A stretch of DNA of 24,429 nucleotides from CAVEFW01 sp963643505 (GTDB lineage: Bacteria > Actinomycetota > Coriobacteriia > Coriobacteriales > Eggerthellaceae): the NCBI GenBank assembly GCA_963643505.1, contig CAVIKF010000019.1:1-24429 (forward strand), in the 5' to 3' direction. The notes beneath the pieces are model-generated. The model did not search any database, was not told where the DNA came from, and was given only the letters and a program-made list of their open reading frames with translations. The first letter of the stretch is position 1, and every line of letters starts with the position of its first letter. This document shows, in pieces, positions 7,353 through 14,262 of the stretch. The position numbers and the translations under genes are program-made.

Positions 7353-9033
7353 TCCACCGATCTACGTTGTTGAGCAAAGACCAGCCGTGACCGTGGGGGT
7401 GGGGCTTTTGGTTGGCAACGTTGAGGCCGGCTCTCTTGAAGTACAGGTGGTCGACGTTGGCAAGCCACACCCAACTTGCCGCTCCTTGAGGCGCGACACC
7501 CTCTGAGCCGTCCCATTGGGCCCGCTTCCACTCGTCAAAGGACTGGTCGACCGTGAAGGTGGCAAGAGCGGCGTCGAGGTGGGCATCCACGGCCGCGTTC
7601 TCATAGCTTGCGTAGTTGCCAAAACTTGGCCCGTATATCAGGTCGTAAAGTTGGGTCGGGCTGTTAGCGCCCCAACCCCAAACGATGGGGTCGCTGTATT
7701 GGTGGGCATAAAGGCCGTCGGGATCGGTGGTCCAACTCGACCCCTTGAGGGCGACCGCGATGCCGAACGAGTCAAGCTGGTTTTTGAACTCGTTGGCCAT
7801 GGCCTGACGGACGGAGTCGTTCACAGGGTAAAACAGCGTAAACTCCGCGCGGAGGTCCCCTTTGGCATAAACACCGTCGGTGCCCTTCTCCCAACCGGCA
7901 TCGACCAACGTTTTTGCCGCCTTTTCCAAATCCGTTGCGACCTCCATGTCGGATGAGCCCCACGGCATGCCGTCGCAAACACTGTAGGCAACACTGCCAT
8001 AGCCATCCAAGGCGTTCTTGACCAGCTTTTCGCGATCGATTGCCAAGTTGATGGCCTGCCGAATCTCGAGATTGCACGTGACGGCATTGCCACAAGGATA
8101 GTTACTCTCGCCGTCGTTGCGCATACTTCCCGGAGCGACGCTCGGCAACGAGATGCCTCGGCAATCCACGCTCTTGCAACTCAAAAGCTCATAGCCTTTG
8201 GGAACTTGGGCGGCAAGGGTCGCGGCGGTGAAGGCAATGTCGACCTGTCCCGATTGGGCAGCTGCCAACGATGCGTCCTCGGAGACGAAAACCACAGTGA
8301 CTTTCTTCATCTTCGGGGCCTCACCGTAATAGTCGGGATTGGCCTTGAGGATGACCTGCTGTCCGCGGTCCCATTGTTCAAGAAGGTAGCGACCGGAACC
8401 GATGGGGTTTGCCCCGTAGGTATCACTGGCGTAGGACGCCGCAGGGACGATTCCGACAACAGCCAAGGTGTAGAGCAAGGCGTTGAAGGGCTTGTAGAGC
8501 TTGATCTCGACGGTGGTGTCGTCGAGGGCGACTGCCCTATCAACGTAGCTCAAATCGAGCTCGGCCCCATCAAAGCCCTTGATCCCGTTGATCGTGAAGG
8601 CGACGTCGCGCGCGGTCAGCTTCGTCCCGTCGGAGAATTTGACGTCGTCGCGAATCACAAACGTCCAAGTCAGGCGGTCGTCACTACAAGCGTACTGCTC
8701 GGCCAGGTCGTTTACGAAATCGAGATTCTCGTCGGTGGTGATGAGCGTGGACTGGATAAGGGGCTCGTGCACATGTTCGCCGCAACCCCAAGAATAGAAG
8801 GGATCGAAACCTGCTTCCGGCTCGCTGCCGGTGTTTATGGCGATAACCACCTCGTCGGATGCGCCCGAGGCACCCGCCCCACGAGAAGAGAGGGCGTTTG
8901 ACGGGGCGTTTGACGGGGCGCCCGCGCAAGAGCTCAGAACAGTTCCAAGAGAAAGAGACGTCGCCCCGAAGGCGGCAATCCCAACAAACGAGCGGCGGGA
9001 AAATCGGGCTGGCCCTTCGGTTGACATTGGCAT
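7345..9033 (-). CDS. ABC importer solute-binding lipoprotein, family 5 (peptide/nickel type)
   Basis: This 562-residue receptor is exported and lipid-anchored. The N-terminus shows a twin-arginine motif (SRRSF, residues 12-16), a hydrophobic core and a lipobox LSSC with Cys36, so a Tat-exported lipoprotein is likely. A low-complexity linker (APSNAPSNA) follows. The body matches the family 5 pattern: FVIRDDVKFSDGTKLTARDV, GSGRYLLEQWDRGQ, IRQAINLAIDREKLV, and a duplicated alpha/beta fold. The C-terminus KPHPHGHGWSLLNNVDRW is His-rich and resembles receptors taking nickel or metal chelates, but the family also binds peptides, so the ligand is open. The start is ATG at 9033 with AAAGGA five bases before it. 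It is the first gene of the importer operon. Confidence 0.92.
   Translation of the reverse strand: MPMSTEGPARFSRRSFVGIAAFGATSLSLGTVLSSCAGAPSNAPSNALSSRGAGASGASDEVVIAINTGSEPEAGFDPFYSWGCGEHVHEPLIQSTLITTDENLDFVNDLAEQYACSDDRLTWTFVIRDDVKFSDGTKLTARDVAFTINGIKGFDGAELDLSYVDRAVALDDTTVEIKLYKPFNALLYTLAVVGIVPAASYASDTYGANPIGSGRYLLEQWDRGQQVILKANPDYYGEAPKMKKVTVVFVSEDASLAAAQSGQVDIAFTAATLAAQVPKGYELLSCKSVDCRGISLPSVAPGSMRNDGESNYPCGNAVTCNLEIRQAINLAIDREKLVKNALDGYGSVAYSVCDGMPWGSSDMEVATDLEKAAKTLVDAGWEKGTDGVYAKGDLRAEFTLFYPVNDSVRQAMANEFKNQLDSFGIAVALKGSSWTTDPDGLYAHQYSDPIVWGWGANSPTQLYDLIYGPSFGNYASYENAAVDAHLDAALATFTVDQSFDEWKRAQWDGSEGVAPQGAASWVWLANVDHLYFKRAGLNVANQKPHPHGHGWSLLNNVDRWSW
8893..8916. repeat. 12-bp tandem duplication in the receptor linker
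   Basis: GGCGTTTGACGG occurs twice in direct succession (8893-8904, 8905-8916) just after the lipobox region, giving the APSNAPSNA linker. Confidence 0.9.
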
Positions 9034-9356
9034 AGACGTCCTTTTGATATTACTTTTGGTATAGCTTTGGGTATTACTAAATCGTTTTTCGTGTTACCAC
9101 GACAAAAGCAGGATACCTTAACCGATGTGCAAGGAGTAATGCGAATTTGGAAAAGTTATTACGCCACGGTCAGCGGCATAAAAGCCGGCCATGGCAGTCA
9201 GCCGTGCAACCGCACGCCCGCCACGTAAGCGCACGCCCGCTGAATATCCACACGCCGCTCACGCGCACGTCTCGTACACGCGTCCGTCGCGCAAGCACAA
9301 GCGCATACCGCTCACGCGCACGTCGTTTACGCGCATCTCGTTATTTGGCAACCGGC
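9034..9356. other. Intergenic region with direct repeats upstream of the importer operon
   Basis: No gene is supported in these 323 bases. The part next to the receptor (9040-9150) is AT-rich and should hold the operon promoter. It contains a small dyad CGTG-ttac-CACG at 9090-9101 flanked by T and A runs, which may be an operator or weak terminator. The part from 9200 to 9330 is GC-rich with short direct repeats: CGCACGCCCGC at 9211-9221 and 9230-9240, and CGCTCACGCGCACGTC at 9256-9271 and 9309-9324. No NikR-type GTATGA/TCATAC operator was seen. Confidence 0.5.
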
Positions 9357-10031
9357 CTATTTGGCTACCGTCGCGGTCTTGCTCGTAAGCTCCATCGCTC
9401 CCGAACAGGAGAAACGCTCGGAAGCGATCATAGACGCGCCATCCCAAGGATCGATGATGACCACATTGTCCAAGGACATGACGCTTGGATCCTCGACACC
9501 GCAATAGCCGATCGCAAGAACCCAGTGGTGACTAAAACCAGAACCGGTCACGAACATGACCACAGGGCGCCCAGCATTAATCTCGTAGTACACCGCGGCA
9601 AGATCGTCGGCAGACTCGGTCCAATCACCATAGGACGCGCAAGGCGACCAAGCGCAATTCCCATAGGAGGCGTACTCGGTGTGGTCGATCGTCTCGCCCG
9701 TCATGATGGTGTCACCAATAGCCTGCGAAAAGGCGAGGCAACAAGAGGTATGACCGGTCTCGACCTGCGTCCCGATATCGACAACCGCCTCTGTGTCGTA
9801 GACGAGGGTCTTCGAGGTCGGGTCGTCCTCTTCCGCCTGCGTGCTCAAGGACGCTGAGACGATGGCCTCAACCGTAGAGAGCATACTGGAGACGAGTTGA
9901 TCGTTTGTGGATGCAAACGCCTGAGAGGGATGGCAAAAAAATAACATCAGGCCGCAAGAAAGGGCAAGAGCAACAACCTTCGAGCAAAGACCTGGCTGCT
10001 TGCGAGAGGGGCGAGCGGCCGTAGAAACCAT
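9357..10031 (-). CDS. Exported C39-like cysteine peptidase family protein
   Basis: This 224-residue protein, read from ATG at 10031, has a signal peptide: basic n-region, hydrophobic core at about residues 17-35, AFA-S cleavage near 40. The mature part has the papain-like order of the C39-type peptidase family: Cys in GHTSCCLAFS (Cys97 or Cys98), His in FSHHWVLAIGY (168-169) and Asp in VIIDPWDG (195). Such proteins cleave peptides outside the cell or are inactive relatives. The substrate is unknown. AAAGGAG lies ten bases before this ATG. A second, perfect ribosome binding site (AGGAGGTGAT, about 10082-10091) precedes a TTG at 10079 in the same frame, which would add 16 residues (MLRRVRRVCTEKRSFI...) to the n-region. 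It stands alone, with 323 bases to the next gene. Confidence 0.75.
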   Translation of the reverse strand: MVSTAARPSRKQPGLCSKVVALALSCGLMLFFCHPSQAFASTNDQLVSSMLSTVEAIVSASLSTQAEEDDPTSKTLVYDTEAVVDIGTQVETGHTSCCLAFSQAIGDTIMTGETIDHTEYASYGNCAWSPCASYGDWTESADDLAAVYYEINAGRPVVMFVTGSGFSHHWVLAIGYCGVEDPSVMSLDNVVIIDPWDGASMIASERFSCSGAMELTSKTATVAK

Positions 10032-10226
10032 ACTGATAAAACTCCTTTTTTCGGTGCACACGCGGCGCACACGGCGCAAAATCACCTCCTGAGGTTATGC
10101 GAGACAACAACATAGGGCAAGAAACGCAGGAGAAACGCCAAAACCTCTCCCCAAGATGCCGACAAAATCCCCACATCTCACATTTCCTTTAATCCTCTAA
10201 TAGAGAAGACCGAGCGCACCGTCCTT

Positions 10227-10243
10227 GTAATGCGATGCATTAC
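10227..10243. repeat. Perfect 17-bp palindrome
   Basis: GTAATGC-GAT-GCATTAC, with seven-base arms around a three-base centre. It lies between the first two TCTAWTAGA motifs and could be an operator or an origin element. Confidence 0.6.
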
Positions 10244-10395
10244 GCACCTTACGCTGAATGCAACAGGGGAAATATATCTCTAATAGACTATTTATCAGGT
10301 GTTTTTTAACCCATTTATGTGAGTTCCAAAACTATCGCGCCACTAGTTTTCATTTTCTATTAGACCTTTTGCTTGAAAAATCTAATAGAAACTTC

Positions 10396-10425
10396 TTGAC
10401 GGTTTCTAACAGATGGCATTATAGT
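10396..10425 (+). promoter_or_regulatory. Candidate rep promoter
   Basis: TTGACG (10396-10401), an 18-base spacer and TATAGT (10420-10425) predict a transcript starting near 10432 that runs through the antisense RNA region into rep. One TCTAWTAGA-like motif lies in the spacer and another just after the -10 box, so a protein bound there would block this promoter. Confidence 0.6.
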
Positions 10426-10440
10426 TCGCTATTAGAAGTT

Positions 10441-10481
10441 GAATAGAAAAAGAAGGAACCCCCGACTGCAATCAGGGGTTC
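10441..10481 (-). terminator. Terminator of the antisense RNA
   Basis: Minus-strand hairpin GAACCCC (10481-10475) / GGGGTTC (10462-10456) with a 12-base loop, followed by CTTCTTTTTCTATTC. The T-run is present only on this strand, so termination acts on minus-strand transcripts. Confidence 0.7.
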
Positions 10482-10513
10482 GCAAGACAGTGAGTATGAT
10501 TGCTCACCAACCA
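10446..10513 (-). ncRNA. Candidate antisense copy-control RNA
   Basis: A small RNA of about 65-70 nt is predicted on the minus strand, opposite the rep leader. It starts just after a strong promoter, folds into a first hairpin (GTGAG 10507-10503, CTCAC 10494-10490, eight-base loop CAATCATA), and ends in a GC-rich hairpin followed by a T-rich run. The loops of the two hairpins contain CAAUCA and UGAUUG, which are exactly complementary, so the RNA could form a loop-loop contact or pair with its target by kissing loops. Position and shape match counter-transcribed RNAs that limit Rep synthesis in plasmids. The RNA itself is inferred from sequence only. Confidence 0.6.
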
Positions 10514-10519
10514 CGTGCA

Positions 10520-10548
10520 ATTATACTTGAACATCATTGGCTCTGCAA
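10520..10548 (-). promoter_or_regulatory. Promoter of the antisense RNA
   Basis: On the minus strand TTGCAG (10548-10543) is followed by exactly 17 bases and a perfect TATAAT (10525-10520). This is the best sigma-70-type promoter seen in the window. Confidence 0.7.
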
Positions 10549-10683
10549 GGCTTGATGTGACTGTTTAGCGGCTCGTCCTGGCTTTTTCGTCTGAGATGCT
10601 TGAAAGGAGGACGAGGCCGTCTCCCCCAAGGTCCTTGCTGGATCTTGCAATCGCTCTTTAATCGTACCATGGGGCTATTGTCT

Positions 10684-10706
10684 CGTAGTTCTCTTGTAAA
10701 ACTACG
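10684..10706 (+). promoter_or_regulatory. Hairpin directly before the rep start
   Basis: CGTAGTT and AACTACG pair perfectly around a nine-base loop and end three bases before the TTG at 10709 and 24 bases before the ATG at 10730. No clear ribosome binding site is free in this stretch, so translation of rep may depend on leader structure. Confidence 0.5.
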
Positions 10707-10729
10707 CCTTGGGGCGGGTCTGTATTGCT

Positions 10730-12238
10730 ATGTGCTACCAGCCCGCGTTCACACATACTCTGTCTTTGTGCGCCGATGAGACGCGTGTCTTCTTTGACAT
10801 TCTCACCCACGATGACCACAACTCCAACTACATCCTTGCACGAAGCGACGGCAATCGATGGACCGAGCGTCCGATTCGTGCAGGTTCGTACGAGTCCCTC
10901 GCTTTTCGCGACAAGGCCTCCTATTACCTGACACGTAACGGTTTTACCGGCAAAAAGCGCCTTGCAACCAGGACGCGCCAGGTCAACGCTCTCATGTATG
11001 ACGTCGATTGCCACGGAGATGGAGCTGCCTCGGTCTTACCCGACCTCACTGCCGCCTTCTACGCGGCGTTTTCCCGCGGCGTTCTTCCCGAGCCGTCGCT
11101 TTTCGTGTTTACCGGGCGCGGGTTGCACCTCTACTACGTGCTCGATAAGGCCACCCCCTACCTCGTCAAAGGTGGAAACGTCAACGAACGCGGCCTTGCC
11201 TACGTGCACGACGTCGAGGCGCGTCTCGCAAAACGAATACATACCGTCATTGCCCCATTCCCGGAAGCCGAACTCGACAAGTCCGTGTTCGACTACTCAC
11301 GCGTCGCCCGCATCCCCGGCTCTTGGAACGCAAAGGCGGGGACGGCATGCACCCTCTTGTCGTACTCCACCGATTACTACACCTTGCCTGTGCTGGCTCG
11401 CTATGGTGATGCCTTGCCCGCGACAAAGAAAACCGCTTCAAAGCGTGGTCGCGTCGTTCGCTTCGATCGTCTCATGTCTGCACGCCTTCGCAAGGTCGAG
11501 CAACTTCAAGCGCACCGTCGCTACGATTGTCAAGGCAGCCGCGAGAACATGTGTTTCGTGTTCTACAACACTGCCACACAAATCTATGGCCCCGATATGG
11601 CTTACGAGCTGACCGTATCGTTCAACAACAAGTTCACAAACCCCCTGCCCGCAAGCGATATCGACGCCATCAAAAAGACGGTGGACTCCGTCGTGGTCGC
11701 CTACGGTTCCCACAAAGGCAAGACCGGCTTCTACCCGTTGAGCGCAGAGAACCTGTGCAACAAGCTCAACATGTCCTCTGCGGAAGCAACCGAGATCGGT
11801 TTTTTCGCCTCGAAGCGCGTCGAAGACCGCTTGGCAGCAAAGGAGTCGACACGTCGCCGCAAACAACGTCGTGACCAGGAAATATTGCGCCTCTACACGT
11901 TGGAGGGCTTGACCCAAAAGCAAATCGTCTTGACGCTTGCTGACACACCGGAACATTGCAGTCTACGCACGGTTGCAACCGTCATCTCAAAAAACCATGC
12001 CTCAAGGGCAAAAAAAGAAGCCCTCAAAGTCGCGGCCGAAAAGGCTCTAGCTAAGAGGGCTTTGGACACTCCTACTTGCAAGGATGCAAAAATTTGGCAC
12101 ACGGGTTGTAGTGTTGGCGGGGCTATAGGTTTATCTTCTTTTGTTTCTGTTAGAACTCTGTACTCTCTTTCTATTAGAGATTCTCAATGTTCTTATCCGG
12201 ATCAATCTTTTCCAAGAGGTTCCATAGCTCTGCAATGA
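10730..12238 (+). CDS. Plasmid-type replication initiator with primase-like (AEP) domain
   Basis: This protein of about 502 residues resembles plasmid Rep proteins of the archaeo-eukaryotic primase superfamily. Seen motifs are the metal-binding YDVDCHGD (90-97), FTGRGLHLYYVLD (127-139), and YSRVARIPGSWNAKAG (189-204). A PriCT-like helical region follows (about 270-320), then a basic segment (STRRRKQRRDQE, 373-384) and a helix-turn-helix-like stretch LTQKQIVLTL (394-403). It probably recognises the nearby origin and primes replication. ATG at 10730 is preferred; an in-frame TTG at 10709 would add seven residues, and an in-frame TAA at 10697 limits the start. The last 50 or so residues are not family-like and overlap the convergent parB end by 65 bases. 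Confidence 0.8.
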   Translation: MCYQPAFTHTLSLCADETRVFFDILTHDDHNSNYILARSDGNRWTERPIRAGSYESLAFRDKASYYLTRNGFTGKKRLATRTRQVNALMYDVDCHGDGAASVLPDLTAAFYAAFSRGVLPEPSLFVFTGRGLHLYYVLDKATPYLVKGGNVNERGLAYVHDVEARLAKRIHTVIAPFPEAELDKSVFDYSRVARIPGSWNAKAGTACTLLSYSTDYYTLPVLARYGDALPATKKTASKRGRVVRFDRLMSARLRKVEQLQAHRRYDCQGSRENMCFVFYNTATQIYGPDMAYELTVSFNNKFTNPLPASDIDAIKKTVDSVVVAYGSHKGKTGFYPLSAENLCNKLNMSSAEATEIGFFASKRVEDRLAAKESTRRRKQRRDQEILRLYTLEGLTQKQIVLTLADTPEHCSLRTVATVISKNHASRAKKEALKVAAEKALAKRALDTPTCKDAKIWHTGCSVGGAIGLSSFVSVRTLYSLSIRDSQCSYPDQSFPRGSIALQ

Positions 12239-13193
12239 TTACTCGGTCTGGTCTTTCGCCTTTCTTGAGCGCTCGCTTTAGTGCCCTTCTTGCTTCTTTG
12301 AGATCTTCGTCAACATGGCGTGGGATGCGTGAGGAGGTAACTTCTCTCCCTTGTGCTACTGATTGCACCTCACTTTTTGCAATTTCGCCAGATTTGATTT
12401 TCTCGACAAGGTCGCGCTGTTCGTCCTCAGGTAGTCGAGAGATTGCCTCTGCCCCTTGTTTTGTGACTTTTCCTTCGTCATAGATAGTCATTCCCTCTTG
12501 GGTAAGATGCCTTCCGATGTTTGCCTCAATCACTGCGGTGCGTTCAGATACGCCAAATTGCTCCGCGATGATTTCTTTGGTTTTCTTACCTTTGGCGTAT
12601 GTCGGGTCGGCTTCCCTACGTGCCAAGATGCGCTCTGTGACAATAGCAACCCCTCGCGCCCGCTCTGATGGAGTCATTGCGCGTTGCCCAACGTTTTCGG
12701 CATGCAACATGAACAGTGCGTCCTCGTCGGACAAGGTTCCAATCGGGAACACTCGTGCCGGAGCCATGTACCAATGTTCACCATAGCGTTCGCCGAGTAG
12801 CAGGTGGGCGCGGTAGCGTCGTTCGCCGTCAACGATTTCACGACCGCCCTCAACGTCTCTGACGATCAAAGGCGTAGTGTTTTTGGACTCAAGGATGAGA
12901 CTCGCGAGGCTCTCTATTGAGCCCTGGTCGATCTTGTAGGAGTTTTCCTTGTTAGGAGTGAGATCGCGCACATCAACGTAATCGAACCCGGCCTTTGCGA
13001 TAAGAGCTTTGCGTTGATTCTTTTGAACGACAAGCTCCCCTGCAGAGAGGTTTTCCTCCCCTTTTGAGGCCTTAAGCGCCTCGACCATGATTTTCTCTTC
13101 ATCGTTTTCGGTCGATGTTTCGGTGTTCTCCATAACAACTTTATCCTTGGCTGCTTGTTTTTTCATTGCAGCCATCTTTTTGCTAATCGCCAT
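12174..13193 (-). CDS. parB: ParB-family partition protein
   Basis: This 339-residue ParB/Spo0J-type DNA-binding protein has the nucleotide-binding ParB motif GERRYRAH (123-130), the following ENVGQRAMTPSERARG (166-181), and a helix-turn-helix around residues 204-225 (KTKEIIAEQFGVSERTAVIE). A charged, low-complexity N-terminus (1-60) rich in Lys and Glu could contact ParA. It binds centromere-like sites and recruits ParA for plasmid or chromosome segregation. ATG at 13193 overlaps the parA end by 11 bases, with GAGGCG about seven bases before it. A TTG at 13199 is an alternative. It is co-transcribed with parA. Confidence 0.9.
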   Translation of the reverse strand: MAISKKMAAMKKQAAKDKVVMENTETSTENDEEKIMVEALKASKGEENLSAGELVVQKNQRKALIAKAGFDYVDVRDLTPNKENSYKIDQGSIESLASLILESKNTTPLIVRDVEGGREIVDGERRYRAHLLLGERYGEHWYMAPARVFPIGTLSDEDALFMLHAENVGQRAMTPSERARGVAIVTERILARREADPTYAKGKKTKEIIAEQFGVSERTAVIEANIGRHLTQEGMTIYDEGKVTKQGAEAISRLPEDEQRDLVEKIKSGEIAKSEVQSVAQGREVTSSRIPRHVDEDLKEARRALKRALKKGERPDRVIIAELWNLLEKIDPDKNIENL

Positions 13194-14220
13194 TGACAAT
13201 CGCCTCGATTTCGTCGGCTAGTGCTATGTATTGGCTGCGTGATTTGGAGTTCCCCGCATAATAGGCAAGCGGAGTATAGAACTGGCTCGACTCCATGACC
13301 ACGACTGCTTTTTCTATCTTGGTTTCCAGGAATTTAGCGTGAGGGAAGTCGTGCATAATCGTATCTTCCAGGATTTTTGACAAGTTGGTTCGCGGCTCGT
13401 CGATGGTCCTCAGAAGCATCCAATTACTGGTGTATGTGCGTTTTTTACGTCCTACTGCCTCAATTGCGCTAACGGTGGATTCCATACCTCGCTTTGAGAA
13501 GCCGTCGGGACGTACCGGTACAATGACCATGCTTTCGGGCTTACCGGCGCGCAATGCTGTGATTGCGTTTGTTGTAACGAGATCAACGCGGGGCGGACAA
13601 TCAATAATAATGTAGTCGTACTGTTCTTCTTGTAGCAGGTCCTCTATGGCGTCATGGAGCCTTGTATCGATTCCCGCCATGGACCCGCTGTTCTTCATCT
13701 TTGAGTCAGCGTTGTCAAAGCGCAGGTCAGAAGGTACAACTTCAAGATTCTCGATTTCGTGGAACTCTTCTTCGTCGTCTTCGTACATTGCGGGTCTTTT
13801 GACTTGCGCCAGCGTCATTTCTTCGCCGTTGTCGTCCGCAATCATTACGTCGGCAATGCAAGGCTTTTGGTTGTCGCCATCATAGACGTGAAGGTATTCG
13901 CTGATTGAACCTTGGCCATCCAGGTCGATGATGAGGGTTTTCTTGCCTTTAATTGCAAGCTCGACCGCGAGGTTTGCTGCAGTGATAGTCTTCGCAACGC
14001 CTCCCTTGTGGGAACTTGTTACGATGATCATCGGCTTGTCTTTTTTTGTTTCAGTGGTTTCGCCCTTTAGGAGTTCGTTTACCACTTCGCTCTTTGACTT
14101 ACCGGTTTCTTTCGCTTTCCTATTAATGTTTTCATTAACCTCAACATCAAGGTAAAGAGATGTTGATTGTTTTGCTGGTTTTCCCACGATTTTCCTTCCC
14201 TCTTTGAGTTTTGTTGACAT
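13183..14220 (-). CDS. parA: ParA-family ATPase with fused N-terminal ribbon-helix-helix domain
   Basis: This 345-residue partition ATPase has the deviant Walker A motif HKGGVAKT (71-78; Ala where Gly is usual), IIDLDGQGS (97-105) and Walker B YIIIDCPPR. It should form nucleoid-bound ATP dimers that move ParB-bound DNA. Before the ATPase, residues 18-52 (STSLYLDVEVNENINRKAKE, then TGKSKSEVVNELL) read as a ribbon-helix-helix DNA-binding domain of the CopG/ParG kind. Most plasmid ParA proteins have either no such domain or a helix-turn-helix. The fused domain may repress the operon. The start is ATG at 14220; AGGAGA lies 14 bases upstream, brought closer by a hairpin. Confidence 0.9.
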   Translation of the reverse strand: MSTKLKEGRKIVGKPAKQSTSLYLDVEVNENINRKAKETGKSKSEVVNELLKGETTETKKDKPMIIVTSSHKGGVAKTITAANLAVELAIKGKKTLIIDLDGQGSISEYLHVYDGDNQKPCIADVMIADDNGEEMTLAQVKRPAMYEDDEEEFHEIENLEVVPSDLRFDNADSKMKNSGSMAGIDTRLHDAIEDLLQEEQYDYIIIDCPPRVDLVTTNAITALRAGKPESMVIVPVRPDGFSKRGMESTVSAIEAVGRKKRTYTSNWMLLRTIDEPRTNLSKILEDTIMHDFPHAKFLETKIEKAVVVMESSQFYTPLAYYAGNSKSRSQYIALADEIEAIVNGD

Positions 14221-14223
14221 TAT

Positions 14224-14254
14224 ATTACTAATTTTCTCCTATTTGTTTAGTAAT
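14224..14254 (-). promoter_or_regulatory. Hairpin in the parA 5' leader around the ribosome binding site
   Basis: On the minus strand ATTACTAA and TTAGTAAT pair perfectly (8 bp) around a 15-base loop holding AGGAGA. The hairpin ends three bases before the ATG, which explains the long linear spacing of the ribosome binding site and offers a way to control translation. As DNA it could also be an operator. Confidence 0.5.
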
Positions 14255-14262
14255 TTTGGTTT

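Larger units (their letters stand above)
10196..10436. repeat. Iteron-like TCTAWTAGA repeats
   Basis: The nearly palindromic 9-mer TCTAATAGA (or its complement TCTATTAGA) occurs at 10196-10204, 10279-10287, 10356-10364 and 10381-10389, with one-mismatch forms at 10405-10413 (TCTAACAGA) and 10428-10436 (GCTATTAGA). Two further copies lie beyond rep at 12146-12154 (TCTGTTAGA) and 12170-12178 (exact). Such clusters beside a rep promoter are typical binding sites for Rep or a partition protein. Which protein binds is not known. Confidence 0.65.
10086..10708. other. Replication control region upstream of rep
   Basis: These 620 bases carry no protein gene. The first half is AT-rich and holds a 17-bp palindrome and several TCTAWTAGA motifs. 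Next comes a plus-strand promoter (10396-10425), then a minus-strand antisense RNA unit (10446-10548), and last a structured rep leader. In the leader, CTCGTCC (10572-10578) can pair with GGACGAG (10609-10615), and CGTAGTT (10684-10690) pairs with AACTACG (10700-10706) just before the rep start. The whole layout resembles the copy-control regions of plasmids. Confidence 0.6.

Noticed and set aside
9034..9150. NikR operator (GTATGA-N16-TCATAC) upstream of the importer receptor
   Set aside because: No such dyad was found; only a short CGTG/CACG dyad is present, so NikR control is not claimed.
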